Part shown: piece by piece, positions 1 to 8,999 of the stretch
Layout: every line of letters begins with the position of its first letter
How positions within the stretch are numbered: the stretch's first letter is position 1
NCBI RefSeq assembly: GCF_002949795.1
Contig: NZ_CP026692.1
Location: 6,246,545 to 6,310,544 of the forward strand
DNA: 64,000 bases
Direction of reading: 5' to 3'
Source: Nostoc sp. 'Lobaria pulmonaria (5183) cyanobiont'
GTDB lineage: Bacteria; Cyanobacteriota; Cyanobacteriia; Cyanobacteriales; Nostocaceae
The notes under the pieces: generated by a model
Database searches by the model: none
Seen by the model: the letters and a program-made list of their open reading frames with translations, nothing else
Told to the model about the DNA's origin: nothing
Made by a program: the position numbers and the translations under genes

Positions 1-54
1 GGTTCATTACCAAGTCTTGGACGAATTGCTGATGCTGTTGCGCTAATCTTATAA
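1..54 (+). CDS. possible 3' end of an upstream gene
   Basis: Frame 1 is open from the window edge and ends in TAA at 52-54, giving about 17 residues that finish ADAVALIL. The piece is too short to identify. Its Leu/Ala/Val-rich ending would suit the C-terminus of an enzyme such as a short-chain dehydrogenase, but that is a guess. It could also be a chance open frame. Confidence 0.25.
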   Translation, partial: GSLPSLGRIADAVALIL

Positions 55-196
55 ACACTAGTTTTCTCCTACCATTACAGTTATCAGCTTGCTTTGATAT
101 TTCTTTAGACTTAACATCTGATGTGATTTAGTTGCTAAAAGTTCGTGTTTTCCTAGATACGTGATTAATCTTAATATTACGGTTGTCACCAATAAG

Positions 197-706
197 CTAA
201 ATTTCCAAAGCCGTTCTAATGTTTTGGACAATTTTATCGGGTGGCTGTTCAATATCCATACATAGAGTATCTACTGGTTCTTCAAGTGTATAAAACTGGC
301 TATCGAGCAGTTTTTCGCTCATGTAATGATTGCTACGTTCTTGCAAGCGCATTTGAATCAACTCATAAGACCCTTTGAGGTAAACTAGCTTGATGCGATC
401 GCCCTTGGCGTTGGCGGAGCCATCGCTATCCAATACCAAAAATTGCCGATAGCTATCTTTTAAAGCCGAACACGCCAGCACCACATTTTTTTTTTCTTGC
501 AGCCAATGTTTTATGGCTGTTTGCAAATCTTGTAACCAAGGCATCCTGTCATCTTCACTCAGAGGGATACCACGGCGCATTTTCTCAACATTCTCTGGCG
601 AGTGGAAAGTATCAGCGTCGTTAAATTTCCATTCTAAGGAGTCTGCTAGCAGTTTTCCGATGGTGGTTTTCCCAGAACCAGACACACCCATTACCAGGAT
701 AATCAT
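197..706 (-). CDS. gntK: gluconokinase
   Basis: This cytosolic kinase phosphorylates D-gluconate with ATP to 6-phosphogluconate, feeding the oxidative pentose phosphate pathway. The 169-residue length is normal for the GntK family. The Walker A loop GVSGSGKTT lies at about residues 8-16, followed by the family signature around DADTFHSPENVEKM and GIPLSEDDRMPWL, then LACSALK near residue 80 and LKGSYELIQMRL near 110. The ATG at 704-706 starts directly before the P-loop strand, as in the family. It appears monocistronic; upstream lies only the remnant of a recombinase. Nothing is missing in the catalytic core. Confidence 0.93.
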   Translation of the reverse strand: MIILVMGVSGSGKTTIGKLLADSLEWKFNDADTFHSPENVEKMRRGIPLSEDDRMPWLQDLQTAIKHWLQEKKNVVLACSALKDSYRQFLVLDSDGSANAKGDRIKLVYLKGSYELIQMRLQERSNHYMSEKLLDSQFYTLEEPVDTLCMDIEQPPDKIVQNIRTALEI

Positions 707-764
707 AAATACTTATTTCCCAAAGATTTCAACAGAAATTGAGTAGCATTTTGAGTAGCATAAA

Positions 765-1000
765 TCAAAAGTCTGGACACTCAGCCAAAACTGTTTCTGG
801 GTGGCAGTAATACTTTAAGACTGTAGTCACGTCATCGCCGATCCACAGCGCCACTTTATCCGCCGTGACTCCAGACGCGATCGCTAACGTCGCAAATGTA
901 TGTCTGCTGCTGTGTTGAGCGGTTCCGACTCGCGCCACACCTGTGCGCGAAAAACACAGATCAGCGTGCTGACGGTGGACAGTTTCCGAAGCCGATGATG
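765..1000 (-). pseudogene. C-terminal remnant of a tyrosine recombinase (phage integrase family)
   Basis: Reading the minus strand, a frame ending with TGA at 765-767 encodes SSRHTFATLAIASGVTADK, then VALWIGDDVTTVLKYYCHPE and finally ECPDF. This is the C-terminal catalytic block of a tyrosine recombinase: the Arg-His-x-x-Phe box, a helix, and a Tyr-containing segment (LKYYCHPE). No initiator or N-terminal two thirds can be found; the frame is closed near 1000, just downstream of the neighbouring oxygenase gene. It is therefore a fragment left by an integrated element. The recombinase motif is seen directly; the family is known; the origin from a lost element is inferred. Confidence 0.7.
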
Positions 1001-1022
1001 TGGATACCAGCTGTCATCATCC

Positions 1023-1871
1023 TTATGTAGGATAGAAAACCAGCGTCCGCAATTCAATACTCTCTCTAGCTGGAGCATCTGGTGGGCTAGTTGGGTCATC
1101 AAAGCCAGTATGAGCAGGAAACCTCGCCCGTCCGTCCTCTGCGGAGTCAAAGCACTTAAACAATAGTGCCTCCGAGGGTTGCATTTGGGGGAAGTAGAAC
1201 CATTGATGTGTTGGGTTATAGGTTATTAAGTAGCTTTCACCAGCGTAATCGCGGTACACTATGTCACTAGCTACTAGGTCTATTGGTGCGATACTAAGAG
1301 CGTTGCATACTGCTAATGGTGACTTAGAAACTGGGGCGATCGCTCGCCAAATGTTAATCAAAGCAAACCTTTGCTGTAGTAATTCATCAATGTTATCTAC
1401 CCTTTGTGCTGTCAACTCTTTACGTGCGCGAGTATAGCCAGATTTGGCTGTAAAGTCGTTATGTACATGCTTAATAGGCTCACTGATCCCGCTTTCACCG
1501 TTCTGCAAGCGTTGAGCGTTACGGAGAGTGTGATCGAATATCACCACCCGAGTGGCACCTGTTACCTCTTTCAAGAGTTGCTCGGCTTCAGGATAATAGA
1601 CACGAAGAATCTCATCTTCGTCATAAAAATTACGGACATTGCTATGGGCTACAACAAGTCTAAAGCCTTCTCGATCTAGAGATATGTCTTGCGAAACCGC
1701 CCGTATGTTATGGATTGGCACCTTGTGTGTCTCGAACTTCCGGTTGGATGGTGGAATCCCTGGTGGTCGTTCATAGGTATAGATGACAGGTTTTTCTGCC
1801 ATTGGCGTAAAGTAAGTCAGTTCTGCCTCAATGTGCGGCAGGTCAAGTAAAAAACGACTGTCTAAGCTCAT
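1023..1871 (-). CDS. CmcJ/NvfI-family hydroxylase/oxygenase-like protein
   Basis: The 282-residue protein resembles the CmcJ/NvfI family, related to proteins linked to cephamycin 7-alpha hydroxylation/methoxylation and to fungal isomerases. Supporting features are the N-terminal EAELTYFTPMAEKP, the central RVVIFDHTLRN segment, a histidine pair in IKHVHNDFT at about residues 137-145 that is a likely metal ligand set, INIWRAI near 175, and a C-terminal block with RDYAGESYLITYNPTHQWFYFPQM. The ATG at 1869-1871 is preceded by an AT-rich leader. The substrate is unknown. The recombinase remnant lies immediately downstream, so recent acquisition is possible but unproven. Confidence 0.65.
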   Translation of the reverse strand: MSLDSRFLLDLPHIEAELTYFTPMAEKPVIYTYERPPGIPPSNRKFETHKVPIHNIRAVSQDISLDREGFRLVVAHSNVRNFYDEDEILRVYYPEAEQLLKEVTGATRVVIFDHTLRNAQRLQNGESGISEPIKHVHNDFTAKSGYTRARKELTAQRVDNIDELLQQRFALINIWRAIAPVSKSPLAVCNALSIAPIDLVASDIVYRDYAGESYLITYNPTHQWFYFPQMQPSEALLFKCFDSAEDGRARFPAHTGFDDPTSPPDAPARESIELRTLVFYPT

Positions 1872-2128
1872 AAAACATCCTTTTCCAGTATAGTTAGATC
1901 ATTAAATTTGAGTAATTATAAGCTGTGTGTCCGGTTTGAGTGAGCGGACTGGTCGTATTTTAACAGTGAATTCTGTTGTTTTGAAGAGCATTCTTAAAAA
2001 TGCAGATTTATCTACGAATAAAATTAATTACAAAGATAAAATTTATTTAACCAGCCTCTCGTAAATAAGTTGAAATCTATTGTATTATAATAATAGTTAT
2101 AGTTTGAAAAAACAATAAATCGATTAAT

Positions 2129-2638
2129 ATGCGCTTACCTATCATTCTTAGTGCAACACTATTGCTATCTCTAGGTCTGAACCTAACAGCAATGTCCGAA
2201 ACTCCCGCAGATAAAGCACAATGCCAGACACAAACGAATAATAACTTGAATTCAAGACGGTTAAGATTTAATAAACGTTTGTGGGAACAAGCAAATATTT
2301 CTAACTATCGGATTACAGTTAGCAACAGTTGCTTCTGTATACAAGATGCTAGAGGGCCAGTAGTTATTGAAGTACGTAATGGTCAAACAACTTCAATCAC
2401 TTCTGTAGCTACTGGGAAACCAGTTAATCCGCAATTCTTTCAAAAATACGACACAATTCCCGAACTCTTTAATGTGATTCAAGATGCTATCAACCGTAAG
2501 GCATCCAATCTGGATGTAGAATACAATGCTAAACTTGGCTATCCAACTAAAATTAATATCGATTACAATAGTCAAATAGCTGATGAAGAAATATTTTTGA
2601 CAATTGAGAATTTTCAGGAACTTAAAACTAGACGCTAA
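2129..2638 (+). CDS. DUF6174-like secreted protein
   Basis: The 169-residue product has an N-terminal hydrophobic segment of about 20 residues (LPIILSATLLLSLGLNL) typical of a signal peptide, so it is probably exported. The mature part starts the domain with WEQANISNYRITV, followed by a Cys pair in NSCFCIQD and EVRNGQTTSI, then PTKINIDYN near the end. This pattern (an N-x-Y-R-I strand and a repeated strand with I-D-Y) is that of the DUF6174 family, small beta-rich periplasmic or lipoprotein-like proteins without known function. It stands alone between a divergent oxygenase and a repeat-like element. Confidence 0.6.
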   Translation: MRLPIILSATLLLSLGLNLTAMSETPADKAQCQTQTNNNLNSRRLRFNKRLWEQANISNYRITVSNSCFCIQDARGPVVIEVRNGQTTSITSVATGKPVNPQFFQKYDTIPELFNVIQDAINRKASNLDVEYNAKLGYPTKINIDYNSQIADEEIFLTIENFQELKTRR

Positions 2639-2722
2639 ACTGATTAGTTGCGCTCAATGTCGACCAAAAATAGGGGTAATTTAGCACCTCCAAAGCGAGA
2701 TTTAATACTTCACTTTTAGCCA

Positions 2723-2861
2723 AAAAGTTAATAGCAATCCAATAGGTTTGGGTTAAGGGTTATTGGTGTAGATAATTGGTCTTTCAAGACGCGACAAATT
2801 GAGTCTCTACATCTGGGTTTTGTTACTCATTTTGAACTCTATTGGATCGCTATTAACTTTT
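2723..2861. repeat. 139-bp MITE-like element with 23-bp terminal inverted repeats
   Basis: Arms at 2723-2745 and 2839-2861 are inverted copies of each other (AAAAGTTAATAGC...CCAATAG) with a single mismatch. The 93-bp interior has no open frame. The size and structure suit a miniature inverted-repeat transposable element or a large hairpin. It occupies the middle of the 423-bp gap between the DUF6174-like gene and the FAD monooxygenase; the rest of that gap shows nothing recognisable. Confidence 0.6.
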
Positions 2862-3061
2862 CATGAAAATTAACAATTAGATGAAGTTATGTTGATTGTG
2901 TGCGAGTAATTCTCAATTACTCAACGAATTTGTTGTGTTTGAGGGCTTGACTAAAAACAGTCACTTCTGATAACCTAAAATTACTCGATAAGATTAGCAC
3001 TTGCTGTAAATTTAGGCGCTAGTTGTGATAAAAGTAACTTTACTAATACCACACTAATAAT

Positions 3062-4255
3062 TTAACTTTTTACAGATGGCTTAAAGTTGTACACCCATTT
3101 GTGAAAATCATCATTAAGACTCATTTGGCGCTCTTGCGTCTGTCCAGTAGATGCCAGGGTGTTAATGTCATAGTACCGCATTTCACCTAAGGCACTACGA
3201 GCTTGGATGAGTTTTGTGCGCTCAATGCGACACTGTTCGTAGCTAGTCAGAGCTTCTTGGAGATTAGCTGAATCAGAAAAACACTCTCGCAGTTGGTATA
3301 CATCTTCAAAAGTGGTATTGGCTCCTTGTCCCATTGCAGGTGCCATTGGATGAGCGGCATCGCCTAAGAGAGTGACTCTGCCTTGACTCCATTGAGTTAA
3401 CGGTGGGCGATCGCAAATTGGCCCTTCCCAAATTTCCTCGGCTGGTGTCGCTTCTACCACCACTCGGAAGGATTTATCCCAGTCGGCTAATTCATCGAGA
3501 ATGCGAGATTTCACTTCATTGGTGCTGTGGGAAAGGGAGTACTCAGGCGAAAACTTCCGACTAATCCAACTGGTATAGCCGCCGCCCACATTAAGAAGGT
3601 ACATAAACTGTTGATTGCCTTTGACAAAAACTAGTTCATAGTCATTAAATAGCTCGTGGCGATACTTAATGACGGCACGCCAACACATACTACCAATATA
3701 ATTAGGCTTACCCTCGCCAAATAAAGTTTCTCTGATCGCAGAGTTAACCCCATCAGCCCCAATCAGCAAATCTGCATCTACTGATTTTTTTCCATCAAAA
3801 TGAATTTCTACACCGTTTGCATCTTGCTCAAAGCCGATGCAGCGATGATTGAGGTGAATGATATCAGATGGCAATCTCGATGCTAAGACTTGCTGTAGAC
3901 GATACCACCAAATAGTTAACAACGGTTGTCCGTATTGTTCTATATATTTAGTTGCGTTAGTTCGGATTGTCTCAGACTGAATATTCTTTAAAACCGTGTG
4001 GTGAACCTCGCATCCTGAACTTTTGAGAGTTTCGACAATTCCCGGTGCGATCGCATCTAGAGAATTTAAGCCATTCGGAGCTAGTCCTAGTCCACTTCCC
4101 GCCGGACGAAATTCTTGGGCTTTTTCGTATATTTGAACCTCTATCCCTTGGCTTATCAGTGCGATCGCAGTAGCCAAACCGCCTGGGCCAGCACCGACAA
4201 TCGCAACTTTCTTCACTATGGGTTGGGATAATTTCTGAGTGAGATTTGTGTTCAT
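3062..4255 (-). CDS. FAD-dependent monooxygenase (UbiH/salicylate-hydroxylase-like)
   Basis: This 397-residue group A flavin monooxygenase would hydroxylate an aromatic or similar substrate with NAD(P)H and oxygen. Visible motifs are the dinucleotide-binding GAGPGGLATAIAL at about residues 20-33, the acidic end of strand 2 (VQIYEKA), the DG motif DLLIGADGVNS near 165, and the FAD-ribityl motif GDAAHPMAPAMGQGAN near 300. The length is standard for the family. It is divergent from the molybdenum-hydroxylase operon, with a 113-bp AT-rich shared promoter region at 4256-4368, so both may have belonged to one purine or aromatic catabolic locus. The substrate cannot be told from sequence. Confidence 0.85.
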   Translation of the reverse strand: MNTNLTQKLSQPIVKKVAIVGAGPGGLATAIALISQGIEVQIYEKAQEFRPAGSGLGLAPNGLNSLDAIAPGIVETLKSSGCEVHHTVLKNIQSETIRTNATKYIEQYGQPLLTIWWYRLQQVLASRLPSDIIHLNHRCIGFEQDANGVEIHFDGKKSVDADLLIGADGVNSAIRETLFGEGKPNYIGSMCWRAVIKYRHELFNDYELVFVKGNQQFMYLLNVGGGYTSWISRKFSPEYSLSHSTNEVKSRILDELADWDKSFRVVVEATPAEEIWEGPICDRPPLTQWSQGRVTLLGDAAHPMAPAMGQGANTTFEDVYQLRECFSDSANLQEALTSYEQCRIERTKLIQARSALGEMRYYDINTLASTGQTQERQMSLNDDFHKWVYNFKPSVKS

Positions 4256-4368
4256 ATTATTAAGTCAGAATTCACTCTTGATTATAAATCTCAGGAAGTC
4301 TAGCTAGAATAATCGCAGACTTTTTATCGTTACTATAGTAAATTATGTAATTATTATCTACGTGAAAT

Positions 4369-4918
4369 ATGCAAGAAAATTCCTTAGCGTTAATAACTTC
4401 AGACTCATTTACCCAGCAAACGAAAATATTCGGTTCAGAGGAAGTAGAATTATCACTGAATGTTAATAATATATCTTACTCCCTGAAGCTAGAACCTCGT
4501 GTGACATTACTAGATGCACTTCGAGAAAAGCTGGGTTTGATGGGCACTAAAAAAGCTTGCGATCGCGGTGAATGTGGTGCATATACTGTATTAGTTAATA
4601 ATCGGCGAATTAACTCTTGTATGACTTTGGCAATCATGCATATTGGTACTGAAATTACCACAATTGAGGGATTACCACAAGATGGTAAACTCCACCCCAT
4701 GCAAACAGCCTTTATTACCCATGATGCTTTTCAATGTGGATACTGTACATCAGGCCCAATTATCTCAGCCGTAGGAATAGATATTAGAATAACCGCCAAA
4801 ATATGAAGCAGAAATTCGAGAAAAAATGAGTGGAAACCTTTGCCGTTGTGGAGCATATCTAAATATTATTGCAGCGATTCGGGATGTGCTAGAGGAAATA
4901 GAAGATGCAGCCATTTAG
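4369..4918 (+). pseudogene. molybdenum hydroxylase 2Fe-2S subunit, frameshifted (xanthine dehydrogenase family)
   Basis: The first 145 codons carry the plant-ferredoxin-type cluster motif CDRGECGACT-like (here CDRGECGAYT, with the expected last Cys read as Tyr) and the start of the second cluster domain FQCGYCTSGPIISAVG. The frame then runs into TGA at 4804-4806. The proper continuation is in the +1 frame from about 4805: EAEIREKMSGNLCRCGAYLN followed by IIAAIRDVLEEIEDA and a stop at 4916-4918. About 20 residues usually found between these segments are missing, so a small deletion shifted the frame. The loss of the third or fourth cluster cysteine also argues against function. It is the first gene of a three-gene operon. 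Confidence 0.85.
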
Positions 4919-5535
4919 TTATGCTAAAGTTACCTCAGAACAAGTGGCGATCGCCACAGTTGAGCAAGACAAAACTGCTGCATTTATTGCTGGTGGCACA
5001 GATTTGCTGGGATTAATGAAAGATGGAGTTCAAACAGCGAATATATTAATTGATATTAATAGTTTGCCCTTAGCAGATATTGAATCTCAACCTCAGAGAA
5101 TCCGCATTGGTGCTATCTCTCGAATGAGCGACGTGGCTTTTCATCCCAAAATTCAGGAATGTTATCCAGTAATTAGCCAAGCTTTATTACAAAGCGCTTC
5201 ACCGCAACTGCGAAATATAGCAACAGTAGGCGGGAATTTACTACAACGAGTTCGCTGTGCTTATTTTCGCGATCCAGTTTTTCCTTGTAATAAACGTATT
5301 CCCGGTATAGGTTGTTCGGCAATTACAGGTTACAATCGAATGCACGCTATTTTCGCAGCTAGCGAACATTGTATTGCCGTTCATCCTTCCGATTTAGCTT
5401 AACGAAGATATCTTTACAGCCGCAGCCGCAGTAGCCGTCAAAAAAGCAAAACCGCAAACACACAATGAATTCAAAATTGAGTTAGTCAAACGCACTTTGG
5501 TACGCGCCCTCTCAGTTGTGGCAGAAAAATTATGA
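4905..5535 (+). pseudogene. molybdenum hydroxylase FAD-binding subunit with internal deletion
   Basis: It starts with ATG at 4905, overlapping the end of the 2Fe-2S gene by 14 bases, the usual operon arrangement. Residues 1-165 match the N-terminal half of the CO-dehydrogenase-flavoprotein-like subunit: FIAGGTDLLGLMKDG for FAD pyrophosphate, LRNIATVGGNLLQRVRC with the second FAD contact, and the CxxxxxxPxxPCNKR stretch seen in PaoB-type subunits. After HPSDLA it stops at 5400-5402. The C-terminal tail of the same family follows at once in another frame (AAAAVAVKKAKPQTHNEFKI then ELVKRTLVRALS), ending at 5533-5535. Roughly 130 residues of a normal 330-residue subunit are gone. Confidence 0.85.
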
Positions 5536-6482
5536 ATAAAATTATTGGGAAACCACTCGATCGCGTTGATGGTAGGCTGAAAGTAACGGGAGAAGCACCT
5601 TACACAGCCGATGTGCCAATAGAGAATTTAACTTATGGAGTGATTTTTCAAAGCGCGATCGCCAGTGGTAAAATTATCCAAATAGACGCATCCGCAGCCG
5701 CAGTCGCCCCTGGTGTGCTAGATGTTGTTACTCACCAACAAACCCCATCTCTGGTAAAAATACCCTTCCCGATTACAGGAAACTCAATGACAGTTGCGAG
5801 TGTTTCTCCGGCGGTGTATAAAGCAGTGATCGCGGCACGGGATAAGATAATTAAAATGGCGATCGAAGATGCAAATTCTCTGCTTTATGGCTCGCAAGCA
5901 GAAGATATTACCGTTGAGTCAGGGGAAATATTCTTAAAACAAGACCCATCGAAGCGAGACAGATACACCGATATTCTGCGCCGTCATGGATTAGAAAGTT
6001 TAGAAGTTACAGAGGAATCGTCACTCAAGCCAGAGAGCCAAGAATACGCCAAACACTCTTTTGGGGCGATATTTATCGAAGTTGCAGTTGATGAATTGTT
6101 GGGAGAAATCAAAGTTAGACGTTGCGTAGGCGTTTATGGTGCTGGGCGAATTCTCAACTTCAAGACAGCGCGGAGTCAAGTTATCGGCGGGATTACCTGG
6201 GGAATCGGTATGGCGCTGATGGAGAAAACTGTAATGGATGCTAATCAGGGCAGAATAGTTGGTGCTAACCTTTCCGATTACCTGATTCCGGTTCATGCAG
6301 ATATCCCCAATATGGAAGTGCAATTTATTGAAGAACGCGATCCTTATGTGAATGCACTAGGAACCAAAAGCTTGGGGGAACTTCCGATTGTTGGGCTAGC
6401 TGCTGCCATATCTAATGCAGTTTATCATGCCACAGGTAAGCGGATTCGCGATCTGCCAATTACACCAGATAAGTTGCTGTGA
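5532..6482 (+). pseudogene. molybdenum hydroxylase large subunit, in-frame internal deletion
   Basis: The open frame encodes 316 residues against about 730 normally. The first 80 or so are the family N-terminus (IGKPLDRVDGRLKVTGEAPY; GVIFQSAIASGKI). The sequence then jumps near SLVKIPFP/ITGNSMTVASVSPAV into the last third of the family: SFGAIFIEVAVDELLGEIKV, GGITWGIGMALMEKT, and the molybdopterin-contact GTKSLGELPIVGLAAAI. The middle section with most molybdopterin contacts is absent. The frame stayed open, so a product might be made, but it could not form a normal active site. The ATG overlaps the stop of the previous gene by 4 bases, which shows the former operon. Confidence 0.85.
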
Positions 6483-6567
6483 GTAAATCGGTTTGTACAG
6501 AGAAGGGGTTAGGACATGAGGGCAACCCTAAAACCCTTTCTCTTACATAACTTCTACCTGAATACAC

Positions 6568-6753
6568 CTATGAGGAATGCTGTGCCCCCCTACAACAGAT
6601 ATGGTTCAAATACATAAGATGCTCTAGCAGTCTTTGTGCTTCTTGCGATCGCGAGTTTTGAGTCTGTCCCCAGCTGGGTTGAGCTATGAGCATTACTGTT
6701 AAAGGCGTTAGACAAACACCCACAGTCAAAAGACTGGTAAGAAATTTTTTCAT
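6568..6753 (-). pseudogene. truncated exported protein (TPR/CHAT-type N-terminus)
   Basis: Sixty-one residues start with a clear signal peptide (KKFLTSLLTVGVCLTPL, cleavage likely near SWGQT) followed by SRSQEAQRLLE, which resembles the start of cyanobacterial exported TPR/CHAT proteins. The frame then enters LMYLNHICCRGAQ, encoded by a dispersed repeat also seen at about 47453-47480 (CTACAACAG...GTTCAAATAC), and stops. I read it as a gene cut off by a repeat; the family is a guess. Confidence 0.4.
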
Positions 6754-6808
6754 AAAATAGCGCAGAGGTAGCTGTTTTAATTAGGTCTTAACAGAAGCTG
6801 TTCTTACC

Positions 6809-6969
6809 AACATCATGATGTTTTTTATAAACATTGCAATGTTTCTTATTAATATCATGATATTTGTGAGGAATATTGCAATGTTTCGTATTAATATTGC
6901 AATGTTTGTAAGGAATGTTGGAATGTTTGTGAGAAACATTCCAATGTTTCTTATTAATATCGTGTTTGT
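6809..6969. repeat. eight-unit 21-bp array of 14-bp palindromes
   Basis: Units begin at 6809, 6830, 6851, 6872, 6893, 6914, 6935 and 6956. Each holds a 14-bp near-perfect palindrome (AACATCATGATGTT, AACATTGCAATGTT, AATATCATGATATT and variants) followed by a 7-bp linker (TCTTATT, TGTGAGG, TCGTATT). The palindrome sequence changes between units while the symmetry is kept. There are no spacers, so it is not a CRISPR. The minus strand is open across it as a 7-residue repeat rich in His/Asn/Lys, which looks incidental. Confidence 0.8.
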
Positions 6970-7583
6970 CGTTATAAATCTCTAAAAGCTCAGGAGCATA
7001 AATATACACCCCTATAGATGAAATAATTCACGATCGATAAGGTTTTGCCAGAATGGCGATCGTTTTTTGTTGCGAATTGAACTGGATTTCATCTACTACA
7101 TATAAACCAATACGCTTGGGTTAAGCATTTTTTCTCTTCTCTCTGTTTCCTCTGCGCCTCTGCGGTTCGTTAAAAAAAAGCCCAAAAACCCTCATTGGTG
7201 TTAACTTAAGAAAAAATCTGCTTTGAGAGGACGTTTTACCCTCATCTCCTAACCCCTTCTCCCAAGTAGGGAGAAGGGGAACTAGAGAATTTGCTCCCCT
7301 CTCCCAATTTTGGGAGAGGGGTTGGGGGTGAGGGTCAAACCTGAAAAGTTCGCCAAATCTAGCTTATACGTTAAGTTGACACCAATGAAAAACCCTTCCC
7401 CTCTGCACCTCGGCCCCCTGCGGTCTTAATGATAAGTCTTTAACCGGACATGATATTAGGGACTTTTGCAAAAGGTATAATGAGAAATCGTCCCTAATCG
7501 ACCCTTATCTACGAGACGCTCCCCTCTCGCAATTTTGGGAGAAGGAGTTGCAGGCAAATTTTGCATTTATGCAAGAAGTCTAA
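6970..7583. repeat. intergenic region with dispersed cyanobacterial repeats
   Basis: No gene is seen. The segment holds a palindromic dispersed repeat at 7239-7335 (CCCTCATCTCCTAACCCC ... GGGGTTGGGGGTGAGGG) whose ends are inverted copies. A second partial copy of the same family (CCCCTCTCGCAATTTTGGG) lies at about 7519-7550. TCTGCGCCTCTGCGGTTCG at about 7149-7170 is a common filler in Nostoc-type genomes. The stretch at about 7428-7449 (AATGATAAGTCTTT...CCGGACA) recurs inverted at about 12961-12983. Confidence 0.6.
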
Positions 7584-8747
7584 TCAAGTTGAGTATTTAC
7601 CATTAATTTCTATATAACCCTCTGAAAGATCGCAACCCCATACAGTTGCAGAGGATTCGCCAATATTAAGGCTAACATGAATATTTACTTTATCTTTAGA
7701 CATAATTTTGCGTAACTGTTCCAAATTTTCATCAGTTAAACTACTAGGATAAACTTTCACATTATCAAAACGAATAACAACTCTTTCTGGATTGATCTGA
7801 TGTTCGTTTTCACATTTACCTATAGCCATAGCAACTCTTCCCCAATTCGGATCGGCTCCATAAACAGCAGTTTTTACTAATGGTGAATTGACAATTGCTT
7901 TAGCTACTGTTTTAGCTTGTGCATAGTTAATCGCTGAATCTACAGTCACCTCAATTATCTTAGTAGCACCTTCTGCATCTCGTGCAATTTTCAGCACTAA
8001 TTCCTGTGCAACTTCTTGCAATGCACTAGCAAAATCTGGTTCTGAAACTTCACCGGCTATTCCATTAGCAAGAATCACAGCAGAGTCACTAGTAGAAGTA
8101 TCCGTATCTACACTCAGGCAATTAAAGGTTTTATCTATAGTAGAGCGAAAAATAGAACGAAGGTTATTCGCAGAAATTGCAGCGTCAGTAAAAAAGAAAG
8201 TTAAGAGGGTAGCCATATTAGGCTCTATCATGCCAACACCTTTGGCAATTCCTACTAGCTTGGCATTTCCTATTTGCCGTGTAGCTAGTTTCGCTACTGT
8301 ATCAGTAGTCATAATACCACGAGCTGCGGCATGAAAATCAGCATCAGTCAATTTTTTACCCAATCCTAATAAACCAGCCCGGATTTTTTCAATAGGGTAA
8401 CGTCTGCCAATTACACCTGTAGAAGCTATCACAATATTATGTGCAGTAATTCCAGTTTCAGTTGCAACTAATTGCAGAACCTCTTGGGCGTCAGCGATGC
8501 CAACAGAACCATTAGCTACATTTGCATTTTTAGATATAACGACAATTCCTTGTGCTTGTGAATCTTTTAAGTTCCCGCGGCTAATAGTAACACTTGGCCC
8601 AGCAAAAAGGCTTTGAGTGAAGACTCCATCTGCAACACAAGGAACTGATGATTTAATAAAGACAAAATCATCAGTTGTATCTCGTATTCCCAAATTAGTG
8701 ATGAATGCACTAAAACCTTGAGGCGTGGAAGATATAGTTAATGACAT
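7584..8747 (-). CDS. argJ: bifunctional ornithine acetyltransferase/N-acetylglutamate synthase
   Basis: ArgJ transfers the acetyl group from N-acetylornithine to glutamate in arginine synthesis and can also acetylate glutamate from acetyl-CoA. The precursor cleaves itself before a threonine that then acts as nucleophile. The motif is visible as GVGMIEPNMATLLTFFFTDA at about residues 175-195, cutting between Ala and Thr. Other family blocks are GIVVISKNANVANG, IASTGVIGRRYPIEKI, SVDTDTSTSDSA and AVYGADPNWGR near 295. At 387 residues it is a little shorter than the usual 400-415, mainly at the N-terminus. It stands alone; the rest of the arginine pathway is not in the window. Confidence 0.93.
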   Translation of the reverse strand: MSLTISSTPQGFSAFITNLGIRDTTDDFVFIKSSVPCVADGVFTQSLFAGPSVTISRGNLKDSQAQGIVVISKNANVANGSVGIADAQEVLQLVATETGITAHNIVIASTGVIGRRYPIEKIRAGLLGLGKKLTDADFHAAARGIMTTDTVAKLATRQIGNAKLVGIAKGVGMIEPNMATLLTFFFTDAAISANNLRSIFRSTIDKTFNCLSVDTDTSTSDSAVILANGIAGEVSEPDFASALQEVAQELVLKIARDAEGATKIIEVTVDSAINYAQAKTVAKAIVNSPLVKTAVYGADPNWGRVAMAIGKCENEHQINPERVVIRFDNVKVYPSSLTDENLEQLRKIMSKDKVNIHVSLNIGESSATVWGCDLSEGYIEINGKYST

Positions 8748-8999
8748 TTTTTGATATTTAATAATTTCCTTTAATTATCTCATAGCAAGTTCGGGTAATA
8801 ACTTATCATAAATTCTATTAATATAGATTGGTTTGGATGGCAGGGAAACCCAACACGAACAACTCTCAAATTTATGAAATTTTAATATCAAAAACCTATT
8901 AGTATTTCAAAGCAACTTTGCTAAGTCTCCAAAAATTTGACAACATAAAAATTTTTCCTTACTCCCCACCTCACCTAGCAATTTCTGGATTATCGAGTA

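Noticed and set aside
884..1150. Minus-strand frame with HHRLRKLSTV
   Set aside because: It overlaps the oxygenase gene and the recombinase remnant in the wrong frame; only the neighbouring frame shows the recombinase motif.
5532..6482. Active 316-residue molybdenum enzyme
   Set aside because: More than half the normal length, with most cofactor contacts, is absent, and both partner subunits are also broken.
6809..6969. Repeat array as a possible CRISPR
   Set aside because: Units are 21 bp and contiguous, with no unique spacers; the repeated part itself varies.
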